64,000 nt of DNA from Hymenobacter wooponensis (lineage in GTDB: Bacteria > Bacteroidota > Bacteroidia > Cytophagales > Hymenobacteraceae). The stretch is from positions 1 to 64,000 of the forward strand of contig NZ_SRKZ01000008.1 of NCBI RefSeq assembly GCF_004745865.1. The letters run 5' to 3'. Of the stretch, positions 44,694 to 52,239 are shown piece after piece. Below the pieces are notes generated by a model. The model worked only from the letters and a program-made list of their open reading frames with translations. It did no database searches and was not told where the DNA came from. The stretch's first letter is position 1. Each line of letters starts with the position of its first letter. The position numbers were made by a program, and so were the translations under genes.

Positions 44694-44927
44694 AAGGAAA
44701 CTGCGCTATATCTAATTGCACTGCAAAGTAGCTAAAGCCCTTTAGACAAACTATATACTATATATTTATTGTGTTTTACACTGACTGGTGGGTGCTACCC
44801 CGGGCTGCCTGCCCGGGGTAGTAGCCCCCAGACCGGGCAGGGGCGCCCTCGGGTGGTGGCAAGAGCGGGGCGGGTGTAGCTCCGGGCGCCGCAACATCAG
44901 TTGGCCCGGAACTTCGTATGGGTAGTA
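44694..44927. promoter_or_regulatory. AT-rich divergent intergenic region
   Basis: Bases 44697-44790 are much more AT-rich than the surroundings (runs such as ACTATATACTATATATTTAT) and lie between divergent genes. A promoter for one or both is likely. No specific -7 element was picked with confidence. Confidence 0.4.
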
Positions 44928-45545
44928 ATGAGACAAGTTCCCTTTGCTACGCCTTCCGCCGACGTTGCCAACGAGGTAGCGCTCGAGCTGTTAAGTCAAA
45001 CCTTCCTGGCCTGGGACGCGCCGCTGTTGGATCTGGGTGCGGGCAGCAGCTCGTTTGTGCCCGCGCTGCTGAGCGAGGGCTACTCCAATGTAGTGGCCGT
45101 GGATGTCAGCCCCGGGGCGCTGGAAGCCCAGGCCCAGCAGCTTACGCCCCAGCAGCGCGACCAGGTGCTGTGGGTGGTGGACGACGTTACCCAGGCCCAG
45201 CACCTGCCCTGGCTGGACCCGATCCTGTTCTGGCACGACCGGGCCATGCTGCCGGTGCTGACTCACCCCGCCCACCAGCGCGCCTACCAGGCCCTGCTGA
45301 CACAAATGGTGCTGCCCCGCCTCGGCTGGGTGCTGCTGCAGGTCGACCGGCCCGGGGGAGGCGGCCAGCGCGGCGATATGCGCACCCAACCCTACACCAT
45401 CCAGCAGCTGCAGTCCTTCGTGGGGCCCGAGTTTGCGCTGCAGGCGTACCGCGAGTACGTGGCGCAGGAGGAAGCGCCGCAGCCCCGCCTGTACGCCTTG
45501 TTCCGGCGCCTCGCCGATGCCGCCGGCCAATTTCGCAGCGCGTAG
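44928..45545 (+). CDS. Class I SAM-dependent methyltransferase
   Basis: MRQVPFATPSADVANE at 44928 gives 205 residues; an in-frame TTG lies 27 bp upstream. Motif I is LLDLGAGSSSFVPALLSEG, followed by the acidic VVAVDVSPGALEAQ, VVDDVTQAQ, and LFWHDRAML as motif IV. The WHDRAxxHF-like pattern is common among small SAM methyltransferases of Bacteroidota whose substrates (thiols, metals, small molecules) are uncharacterised. It is a single-gene unit preceded by an AT-rich region. Confidence 0.9.
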   Translation: MRQVPFATPSADVANEVALELLSQTFLAWDAPLLDLGAGSSSFVPALLSEGYSNVVAVDVSPGALEAQAQQLTPQQRDQVLWVVDDVTQAQHLPWLDPILFWHDRAMLPVLTHPAHQRAYQALLTQMVLPRLGWVLLQVDRPGGGGQRGDMRTQPYTIQQLQSFVGPEFALQAYREYVAQEEAPQPRLYALFRRLADAAGQFRSA

Positions 45546-45958
45546 GGTCCGGCGGTAACGGCCGAGGCCGGGTGGGCTGCTTACGCCCCAAGTCGCAAGA
45601 AGCAGTTGCCCGTCACCGCCCGGCCCGGCTCAGCTGGCGCTTACCCCCTCCGGTTGGTTCTCCCGCTAGCCGTGCGGAAAACGACGTGGAGTCCGGAGCG
45701 TGACTTTGGGGCCCGGGCCCGCTCCCGGGACGGTCGCTCCCAATCTAGCCAGCCGGTCTCTTCCGCCGAAAGCGCAAAACCTCGGCGGCGCTTTCCGGCG
45801 GAGCCGCCGCTGGCTGCCAGGGGGCCGGGCGGGCGGGACTATGCGCCAGGCCCCCTGGTTCGTTTGGCAGTTCCTTCCACTAGAGCCGGCGGCTGGCCGG
45901 GAAGCTAGCATCATCTTTGTATTGCGCTGTTTCTATCTCGTCTATACCCCTAGCGCCT
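45546..45958. other. Intergenic region with a weak promoter element
   Basis: No gene is seen. CATCTTTG at 45912-45919 resembles a -7 element and is 40 bp upstream of the next start codon; no FNR-type box precedes it. Confidence 0.4.
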
Positions 45959-46366
45959 ATGCCGGACTCTTTATTCGAACTACACCCCGCGGGCTGCCTC
46001 GCACTTTCGGCCCAGGGCGTGGTGATGCTGACCGTGGAGCCCGGCGCGGTAGAGCTGCGGGCCGCGCAGGACCTATTCGAGCGGGCGCTCCTGCTGCTCA
46101 GGCGCAGCCAGCGGCCCAAGCTGCTGCTGGATCTGCGCTACTGGGCCAGCGACGAGCCCCCGCTGATAAGCTGGCTGCTGCTGGACTGGGGGCCGCGGGC
46201 CATGGCTAGTGGCTACCTGCGGCAGGTGGCCGTGCTGCCCTCCGCCATGCCCCTGGTTCGCCTGCAGGCCACCCAGTTTTGCCTGGAGGCCCGGCGGCAC
46301 TACGGCTTAATCAGTCGGATCTTTTGCGCGCACCCGCCCACGGCAGCCCTCGAGTGGCTGGCGTGA
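45959..46366 (+). CDS. Hypothetical protein, SpoIIAA/STAS-like fold suspected
   Basis: The start MPDSLFELHPAGCLALS (45959) gives 135 residues. The layout is an N-terminal strand pair, a helix (AAQDLFERALLLLRRS), the buried strand KLLLDLRYW, a helix with ISWLLLDWG, then LRQVAVLPS and a terminal AALEWLA. This order and the LLDLR strand resemble the protein at 14289-14699, suggesting one paralogous family. It could be a STAS-like signalling adapter. No motif gives a firm function. Confidence 0.65.
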   Translation: MPDSLFELHPAGCLALSAQGVVMLTVEPGAVELRAAQDLFERALLLLRRSQRPKLLLDLRYWASDEPPLISWLLLDWGPRAMASGYLRQVAVLPSAMPLVRLQATQFCLEARRHYGLISRIFCAHPPTAALEWLA

Positions 46367-46540
46367 AAGCCAGCCGCCGGCGCCAGGATTCACCGAGAAG
46401 CTATTACCAACCCCGACGGAAAAGTTTGGGCGCGCAAGCTTCCCCTAAAGGCGGGTAGGGCCCGGTAATGAGGGCCCCTTGTTGCCGGGCTACTTCCTAC
46501 TTTAGGGCGGTTTCCGGTTCCGCCCACCACCTGTTCCCGC

Positions 46541-47143
46541 ATGTCGACAGCCCCGCCTTTTGCTTCCTCCCGGCCAGTCCTGCTGCCCTACCAGCCCCGG
46601 TGGGCCCGGGAGTTTGCGGCCTTGGCGCAGCGGCTGGCTCCCCTGGTGGGCAGCTCGCTGCTGCGCATCGACCACATCGGCTCCACGGCCGTACCGGGCC
46701 TGCAAGCCAAGGACGTGCTGGACGTGCAGCTCACCGTGGCCGACCTCACCCAGACCGCGGAGCTCACGCGCGGGCTGACCCAGGCGGGCTTTCAGCTGCG
46801 CGCCGGGTTCCGCTACGACGAGTTCGGGCAGCTGCCGGCCCACTGCCCTGACTTGCGCAAGCTCTACTGGCGCGAGCCGGCCGGGGAGCGCCGCCTGCAC
46901 CTGCACGTGCGGGAAGCCGGGCGGTTCAACACCCGCTTTGCCCTGCTGATGCGCGATTACCTGCGCGCCCAGCCCGCGGCCAGCCAGGCCTACGGCCGGC
47001 TGAAGCAGCGGGCGGCCACGCTGTTTCCCTCCAGCATCGAGGGCTACCTCTACATCAAAGCGCCGGTCTTCGAGTTGCTGTACCACGCGGCCGCGGGCTG
47101 GGCCGCGCAGACGGGCTGGGAGCCCCCGGCCGGAGCCGCTTAG
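46541..47143 (+). CDS. GrpB family protein (UPF0157)
   Basis: The 200-residue protein matches the GrpB family: LLPYQPRWAREFAALAQRL, then IDHIGSTAVPGLQAKDVLDV, which is the family's nucleotidyltransferase-like core with conserved His and Asp. Next are HLHVREAGRF (His-x-His) and FALLMRDYLRA. The fold is related to nucleotidyltransferases; the substrate is unknown. It lies 174 bp after the STAS-like gene and appears monocistronic. Confidence 0.92.
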   Translation: MSTAPPFASSRPVLLPYQPRWAREFAALAQRLAPLVGSSLLRIDHIGSTAVPGLQAKDVLDVQLTVADLTQTAELTRGLTQAGFQLRAGFRYDEFGQLPAHCPDLRKLYWREPAGERRLHLHVREAGRFNTRFALLMRDYLRAQPAASQAYGRLKQRAATLFPSSIEGYLYIKAPVFELLYHAAAGWAAQTGWEPPAGAA

Positions 47144-47495
47144 CTCGCCGCTCAACACCCTGACTACTTAGTATTTAGGCCAAAATACACTCCCTTCCCG
47201 CCAGCTCTATGTGGCCACTCGCCTAAAAAGCCACCGATTGTTCTGTCGAACCGGCCTTGGAAAGGACGGCATCGTGCTCGTCAGGGGCGCCAGCTAAGCC
47301 AAAGAACCCTTGAGCGGCCTGGTAGGCCTGCCCGAGGGTTGCGCTGACCCGGTTTTTCTCCCGCTGACCAATTTACCCGGAGCCAGCGGGAGCCGTTTCT
47401 ACTGCCGGGCAGCCCAGGAACGACCACGCCTATTGTGTTTAATATTTTTTATATAAATATTGCCATCTATCTACCGCTGCCTGCGCGCTAAGCCG
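47144..47495. other. Intergenic region with AT-rich promoter-like segment
   Basis: A small dyad GTATTT/AAATAC (47171-47188) follows the GrpB gene. A strongly AT-rich stretch (about 47433-47462, including TTTAATATTTTTTATATAAA) lies 35-60 bp upstream of the next small gene and probably contains its promoter. No other feature was recognised. Confidence 0.4.
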
Positions 47496-47696
47496 ATGAA
47501 TGCTCGAGGTTTGTTTCAGTCCCTGCTGTCCAGATGGTGGCGCCACCGGGCCTACGCCAAGGTGCCCTACCCTTACCAGAGCTGGACCCAACTGGCCGCC
47601 ACCGGCGATAAGGCAAACTTCTACCCGGACTTCTTGCGGGCAGCAGTTGCCCGGGAACGCGCCGCCCGGCTTGCTAAAATGCGAAAAGCCGCCTGA
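47496..47696 (+). CDS. Small basic hypothetical protein
   Basis: MNARGLFQSLLSRWWRHRAY at 47496 gives 66 residues; a longer frame from 47460 is less likely. It is rich in Arg, Trp and Tyr (YAKVPYPYQSWTQLA) with a C-terminal basic helix (LRAAVARERAARLAKMRKAA). No family is recognised. The AT-rich promoter-like sequence upstream supports expression. Confidence 0.55.
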   Translation: MNARGLFQSLLSRWWRHRAYAKVPYPYQSWTQLAATGDKANFYPDFLRAAVARERAARLAKMRKAA

Positions 47697-47844
47697 CCCG
47701 GCCCGGGAGCCCCCGGGCTAGTGCCGAGCCTGCTTCCCAGCGCCGCTGCCGCCGCCGTGGGCGACGGAATGAAACGACTCCCGAGCTGATCAAAAAGCCG
47801 GCAAGCTGTCCCCCGGCCGTACGGCAACCCGCCTGCTCGCCGTC

Positions 47845-49893
47845 CTAGCCAGCCAGGATGGGGGTAAGCTCACCGACGTACGTGAGCGTGAGTTGATGCA
47901 TCGCCCGGGTGCAGGCTACGTACAGCATGCTTCGGTCAACCTCCGTGGTGTAGGTCTGAGCGGAGGCAAAGGGCACCACCACCGCATCGAATTCCAACCC
48001 CTTGGCCAAGTGAGCAGTAGTGATAATGACTCCCTCCTTAAAGGCAGTTGACTCCTCCGTGAGCAAATAAACGCCCGGGGCCTGCAGTGCCTCCTGCGCG
48101 TGTTCGGCTTGCGCGAGAGTTTTGCAAATGAGGCCCAGGGAATGCTGACCCGAGCTTTTAAAGTCCGCAATCAGCTGGCGGAGCGCCGTTAGCTCCTCAC
48201 CCGGGCTGTTGTAACCCACCACGGCCGGCGCCGGGCCGTGCCGGTCCAGGGGAATGAGGTGGGGATTGGGGGTGATGCGCTGCGCGAAGGCCGTAATCTC
48301 GACGGTTGAGCGGTAGCTGCGGTAGAGCTTGACCACCTCGGCTTGCGGGAATACGCGTTCGATGGTTTCGGCGGAGGAAGCGCTGTAGGGGTTCACCGTC
48401 TGGCTGACATCGCCCAGGATGGTTTTGCGGCAGTGAAACAAGCGCGACAAGACGGCATACTGCACCGGGGTGTAGTCCTGCATCTCGTCCACGAGCAAGT
48501 GCTTGACGTGATCGTAGGAAGCCAGTCCTTCCAGCCGCAGGTGCAAATAAATCAAGGCAAACACATCGGCGTACTCCAACTGTAGCGGGTGGTCCAGCCG
48601 CAGGAGCCTGGGCTGCCCCACCCAGCGGTAAAAGTCCCGGTAGAAGTCCAGCACCTGATTGAACTTCAGCATACGGGGTATTCCTTCCCCAATGGCGGCC
48701 TTCTCGCGCCCGGTCAGCTTGCGGCGGACCGCGTCTCGCACGAAGGCCCGCACATCATCGGCAATCAGGGCGAAGCGCTTCAAGATTGGCACCCGGTGGT
48801 AGGCCTTAAACTTGTCCAGCAGCAGTTGCCGGGGCACCACCGTGCCGCCCACCCGCAGCTCGGCAGCGGTGAAGTAGTGGTTCTCCACGTGAAGCAGGTA
48901 CTGGTTCAGCTTGCTGAGAAACTCCGCCGATGACTTGAACCGGATGCGCTCGATAAACGCGGGGTCGGGCCGCTCCAGCAGGGCCGACACCTGCTCGAAA
49001 AAGGTTTGAAACCGGTAGCGGTTGCCCAGCAGGTCGGCCGCCAGCTCCTCCATGCCCAGCTCGGGGATGTGTTCTTCGCCCAGCTCGGGCAGCACGTTGG
49101 AGATGTAGTCGGCGAAAACTTTATTCGGGGAGATGATCAGCACGTCCTTGGCCCGGATCGTCTCCCGGTAGCGGTACAGCAGAAAGGCGATGCGGTGCAG
49201 GGCGATGGAGGTTTTGCCCGAGCCGGCCACGCCCTGAATGATCATCACCGGCGCCGTCTCATTGCGGATGACCGCGTTCTGGTCGCGCTGAATGGTGGCG
49301 ACGATATTTTTCATTTTATCGTCGGAGGACTTGGCCAGCTCCTGCTGCAGCACGTCGTCGTGAATATTCACGGCGCTGTCGAGCAGAAACTCCAGGCGGC
49401 CGTCCCGAATCTTGTATTGCCGCTTGCGCTCGATGGTGCCCTCGATGGTACCGGAAGGGGTGGTGTAGGCGGCCGCTCCCAGCTCGAAGTCGTAAAACAT
49501 GGAGGAAATCGGGGCCCGCCAGTCGTAAATCAGGTTCTGGCGCTGCTGCTCCTCAAAGAAGGAGTACACGCCAATGTACACCGGCGTGCTCCCCTGCCCG
49601 GGGGGGGCGAAGTCCAGGCGGCCGAAGTAGGGCGACTGTCCCAGCTTCAGCAGCCGTCGTTTCCGGGCCACGGCGCCTTCGCCCGTAAAGGCCATCCGGT
49701 TGATGGACTGCCCGGCCGCAACCATGTCGGCCTCGTCCATGCCCGACTGGTGCTCGTGGATATACTGCTTTTTCTGCCGGAGCTCATCGGAAAACTGCTT
49801 GACGGCGTCATCCACCCGCCGAATGGCGAGCGTCAGCTTCTCCTTGATCTCTTCCAGGTATTCTCGTTCTTCTGATTCGGTGGCGTTTATCAC
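47845..49893 (-). CDS. HelD-like UvrD/Rep superfamily helicase
   Basis: A GTG start at 49893 (reading INATESEEREYLEEIKEKL) gives 682 residues; a TTG at 49932 would add 13. The protein has an N-terminal coiled coil (about 5-60), Walker A GVAGSGKTSIALHRIAFLLY, Walker B-like LLVDEMQDYTPVQYAV, and motif III GDVSQTVNPY. C-terminal motifs include LAKGLEFDAVVVPFA and YVACTRAMHQL. HelD-type proteins release stalled RNA polymerase from nucleic acid. It lies downstream of the replication initiator on the same strand, 143 bp away. A role in replicon transcription-replication conflicts is inference. Confidence 0.9.
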   Translation of the reverse strand: MINATESEEREYLEEIKEKLTLAIRRVDDAVKQFSDELRQKKQYIHEHQSGMDEADMVAAGQSINRMAFTGEGAVARKRRLLKLGQSPYFGRLDFAPPGQGSTPVYIGVYSFFEEQQRQNLIYDWRAPISSMFYDFELGAAAYTTPSGTIEGTIERKRQYKIRDGRLEFLLDSAVNIHDDVLQQELAKSSDDKMKNIVATIQRDQNAVIRNETAPVMIIQGVAGSGKTSIALHRIAFLLYRYRETIRAKDVLIISPNKVFADYISNVLPELGEEHIPELGMEELAADLLGNRYRFQTFFEQVSALLERPDPAFIERIRFKSSAEFLSKLNQYLLHVENHYFTAAELRVGGTVVPRQLLLDKFKAYHRVPILKRFALIADDVRAFVRDAVRRKLTGREKAAIGEGIPRMLKFNQVLDFYRDFYRWVGQPRLLRLDHPLQLEYADVFALIYLHLRLEGLASYDHVKHLLVDEMQDYTPVQYAVLSRLFHCRKTILGDVSQTVNPYSASSAETIERVFPQAEVVKLYRSYRSTVEITAFAQRITPNPHLIPLDRHGPAPAVVGYNSPGEELTALRQLIADFKSSGQHSLGLICKTLAQAEHAQEALQAPGVYLLTEESTAFKEGVIITTAHLAKGLEFDAVVVPFASAQTYTTEVDRSMLYVACTRAMHQLTLTYVGELTPILAG

Positions 49894-50036
49894 GGGCAGC
49901 TCCTGAAAAAATAGCCCCAAAGGTGGGCGCAAAATCTGGAAGCCTGAAGGGGGGCGCCTTTTTACTTCAGCACCCGACCTCAGAAAAAACGGGCGCGGGC
50001 GGCGGGGGCGGCAGCAGGCCGGGGCCGTCGGCTAGC

Positions 50037-51074
50037 TTATTTCAGCGTGGGGTACAGGCCCGGAAATTCCGTTTTCAGTAAGTTGATGGCGACTCCCCCC
50101 AGGTTGTCAAAAACCTTGTTGCCGGCTTCGAAATCGCGTAGGAGCGGGTGGCTGACTTTCATGAGCTTGGCGATTTTCGCCTCGTCGTCGCCCATGAAGT
50201 TGAGCACGTGCTGAATCTGCGCCTCGGTCATCTTGAGCTTGTGCAGGCGCGTAACGATGCGCTGGTGCAGCGTGGGCAGCTCCGCGGTCAGGGCCAGGCT
50301 CATCTGCTTTTCCGCGGGGCGGGTCTTGCTCGTGGTTTTAATTGGCACGCTGGCCAGGTCCTGCTCCCCGAGCAGGGCCTGGGGCTTGGGGATAGTGAAG
50401 CGCACGGCTTGCACCTTTTTGCCTTCCTTGATGGGCTCGTAGGTTACCATCCACCCCAGGGAGTGCAGTTCCCGCAGGGCCGGCTCGAGCGCATAGCGCT
50501 TGAAGTCGTAAAAGAGCGTGTACGTGACGTCGTTGTCGTCCCCCAGAATCTGCTTGCGCAGGGTGCCGAAATCCACCTCCCACAGGCCCACGTCGTCCCA
50601 GGACTTGAGCAGCCAGTACAGCCGGTGCGCGTGGGCCGACTTGAGCGTGAGCAGAGTTTCAATTTCCACGTGCGTGTACTGCTCGGCCAGCTGGAGCAGG
50701 AAGGGCTTGATTTCCGGGGCGAAATTGCCCGTCAAAAAGCCCGTGCCCTCGTTTAAATCGATGTAGCTGATGATGGAGTAAGCCGTAAAGCGTTTTTTGT
50801 TGCCCGTCTGCGACTCAATGCTGACCACCTTGGACATCAGGCTCTTGCAAGCGTCGCGGATGGTTTCGTACACGCTGCCGCCCTTCTTCTGGGTCATCAC
50901 CCGGCTCAGGGGAATGGAGATACCCGGCAGCTCCGTCTGGTCCTGGTGAATGCAGCCCAGGGCCAGGGCAAAGATGCGGGCTTCCACGTGGGTGAGCTTC
51001 AGGGGAGCACGGACCAGGGCGTTGGCTTGGTAGGCCCGGGGGTAAAGCGTAGCGGCGGCGGGAACCGTGGGCAT
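50037..51074 (-). CDS. Rep_3-family replication initiator (RepB-like)
   Basis: The start MPTVPAAATLYPRAYQANAL (ATG ending at 51074) gives 345 residues; an upstream ATG at 51128 lies inside an operator-like inverted repeat and is less likely. Tandem winged-helix domains characteristic of plasmid RepB/Rep_3 initiators are visible: KLTHVEARIFALALG, ETIRDACKSLMSKVVSI, the YSIISYIDLNEGTGFLTG strand, SAHAHRLYWLLKSWDDVG, and YDFKRYALEPALRELHSLG. It should bind the adjacent iterons (51156-51697) and open the AT-rich region to start replication. This is the main evidence that the window is from a plasmid or chromid. Confidence 0.93.
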   Translation of the reverse strand: MPTVPAAATLYPRAYQANALVRAPLKLTHVEARIFALALGCIHQDQTELPGISIPLSRVMTQKKGGSVYETIRDACKSLMSKVVSIESQTGNKKRFTAYSIISYIDLNEGTGFLTGNFAPEIKPFLLQLAEQYTHVEIETLLTLKSAHAHRLYWLLKSWDDVGLWEVDFGTLRKQILGDDNDVTYTLFYDFKRYALEPALRELHSLGWMVTYEPIKEGKKVQAVRFTIPKPQALLGEQDLASVPIKTTSKTRPAEKQMSLALTAELPTLHQRIVTRLHKLKMTEAQIQHVLNFMGDDEAKIAKLMKVSHPLLRDFEAGNKVFDNLGGVAINLLKTEFPGLYPTLK

Positions 51075-51114
51075 AGGAACGGCGAAAGTGGAGATTCCAC
51101 TAATATACGTACCG

Positions 51115-51140
51115 GCGTGAAAATTCATCGAAGTTCACGC
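51115..51140 (-). promoter_or_regulatory. Inverted half-iteron, probable rep autoregulation operator
   Basis: GCGTGAA (51115-51121) and TTCACGC (51134-51140) form an inverted repeat of the iteron core TTCACGC, just upstream of the rep start at 51074. In Rep_3 plasmids Rep dimers commonly bind such inverted half-iterons to repress their own gene. The site covers the alternative ATG at 51128. Confidence 0.6.
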
Positions 51141-51155
51141 AAATGAAAGCCGGGA

Positions 51156-51379
51156 GTGCCATTTTTCACGTAGATCGGGACCAGGCTGCGCGGTGCCATT
51201 TTTCACGTAGTTGGCCGGGCCAGCCCGGAAAAAGTGCCTGTTTTCACGCAGATGGTGCCATTTTTCACGTAGTGGTGCCACTTCTCACGCAGCAGAGTGC
51301 CGTTTTTCGCGCAGATGGTGCCATTTTTCACGCAAATGGGTGCCATTTTTCACGCAGCAGAGTGCCATTTTTCACGCAG
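51156..51379 (+). repeat. Nine direct iterons, consensus GTGCCATTTTTCACGYAG
   Basis: 18-bp copies start at 51156, 51193, 51234, 51255, 51275, 51297, 51318, 51340 and 51362. The last seven are spaced 20-22 bp apart (two helical turns), and the first two are looser (37 and 41 bp). Most variation is at the T/C in ACGYAG and in the T-run. The regular spacing and position next to rep mark them as initiator-binding iterons, not CRISPR. Confidence 0.92.
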
Positions 51380-51380
51380 G

Positions 51381-51480
51381 AAACCGGTATTACAACTTGA
51401 AAATCAATTAGTTATGGCTTCCTGAATAAAGAATATAATTAAGAAAAGCTTTAGAATACAGAAGAGGTTCTGATTTTTTT
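51381..51480. other. AT-rich putative DNA unwinding element
   Basis: Sequence just beyond the last iteron is strongly AT-rich (runs such as GAATATAATTAAGAAAAG and CTGATTTTTTTGAAAAAG) in a GC-rich replicon. This is the usual position of the unwinding element that Rep opens. Its boundaries are approximate. Confidence 0.65.
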
Positions 51481-51621
51481 GAAAAAGTTGAAAAGGATCA
51501 GCTCTACTCCTGGGGGCGGCTTTCCCACCAAAGTCGGCCCGCAGAAGGCGCTGTCCGGATTTTAAGGCGCCTGCGGGGGAGAAAATTCAATAGCACAGGC
51601 ACATAGCATCTCTCCGAGTGA

Positions 51622-51697
51622 CTGCGTGAAAAATGGCACTCTCCGCCCGGCCCCCGCCCCCGTCGGGCGGCCCCACCATCTACGTGAAAAATGGCAC
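51622..51697 (-). repeat. Two inverted iterons
   Basis: CTGCGTGAAAAATGGCAC (51622-51639) and CTACGTGAAAAATGGCAC (51680-51697) are reverse complements of the direct iterons, 58 bp apart, on the far side of the AT-rich segment. They could loop with the main array for handcuffing or origin control. Confidence 0.85.
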
Positions 51698-52239
51698 CGT
51701 TCCCCGGGTTGAGAGGACCGCTGCTCCTCAGCCGCTGGCGGCCCGGTGCAACGGCCATGACTTACCTGGGGGAATCAACCACGATTGGCTCACCGGGGCC
51801 TGACTACTTTACGCCCGGCAAACACGGCAGATACTGCCCGGCACCCAGCGGCGGGGGAACTTAACTGCCTCAGCGGCCATCTATAGCTAAACGAAGGAAG
51901 CGGCGCGCCTACAGGTGGTGTGCTGCCGATGTCCCGGCGGCCCGCCGCGGCGCCTCGCTCGTTGCTGGCAGCCACCTTGGGCCTACCCGGGCGGAAGCTC
52001 GCAGGTGGGCTCCCTAGGCCTCCCCGCTCCGCGGGAAAGTCCTTACCTTGCTTAGCTACGCTGCAGGGGCAACCCAAGCCGGGCTGCCGCCCTAGTGAAT
52101 GGTCTGGTAGCTCTGGCCTAGCCCCGGGCGCTAAGTGCCAAGTCGAGGTCGGAGCAGGGGCGGCCGGCCGGCCCGCCATGATGTGCCCGCGCTTCGTTAT
52201 CTTCTACTTTGCTCAAGAATTTCTATTCTCGCTGCTGAT
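51698..52239. other. Intergenic region between origin and hybrid kinase
   Basis: No convincing coding frame, RNA or repeat was recognised in these 540 bases. The kinase frame extends upstream to 52135, but the extension lacks conserved character. Confidence 0.4.

Larger units (their letters stand above)
51140..51700. other. Iteron-type origin of replication
   Basis: The region combines nine direct iterons (51156-51379), an AT-rich segment (about 51381-51480) and two inverted iterons (51622-51697), all directly upstream of a Rep_3 initiator gene. Open frames crossing the repeats are artefacts of repeated sequence. A DnaA box was not confidently identified. Confidence 0.85.

Noticed and set aside
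51156..51379. Regular short repeats as a CRISPR array
   Set aside because: Repeats are 18 bp with only 2-4 bp between most copies, no room for spacers and no cas genes. Position next to a Rep_3 gene identifies iterons.
51143..51411. Open frames across the iteron region
   Set aside because: They translate the repeat itself (recurring CHFSR and IFH blocks) and have no protein-like composition.
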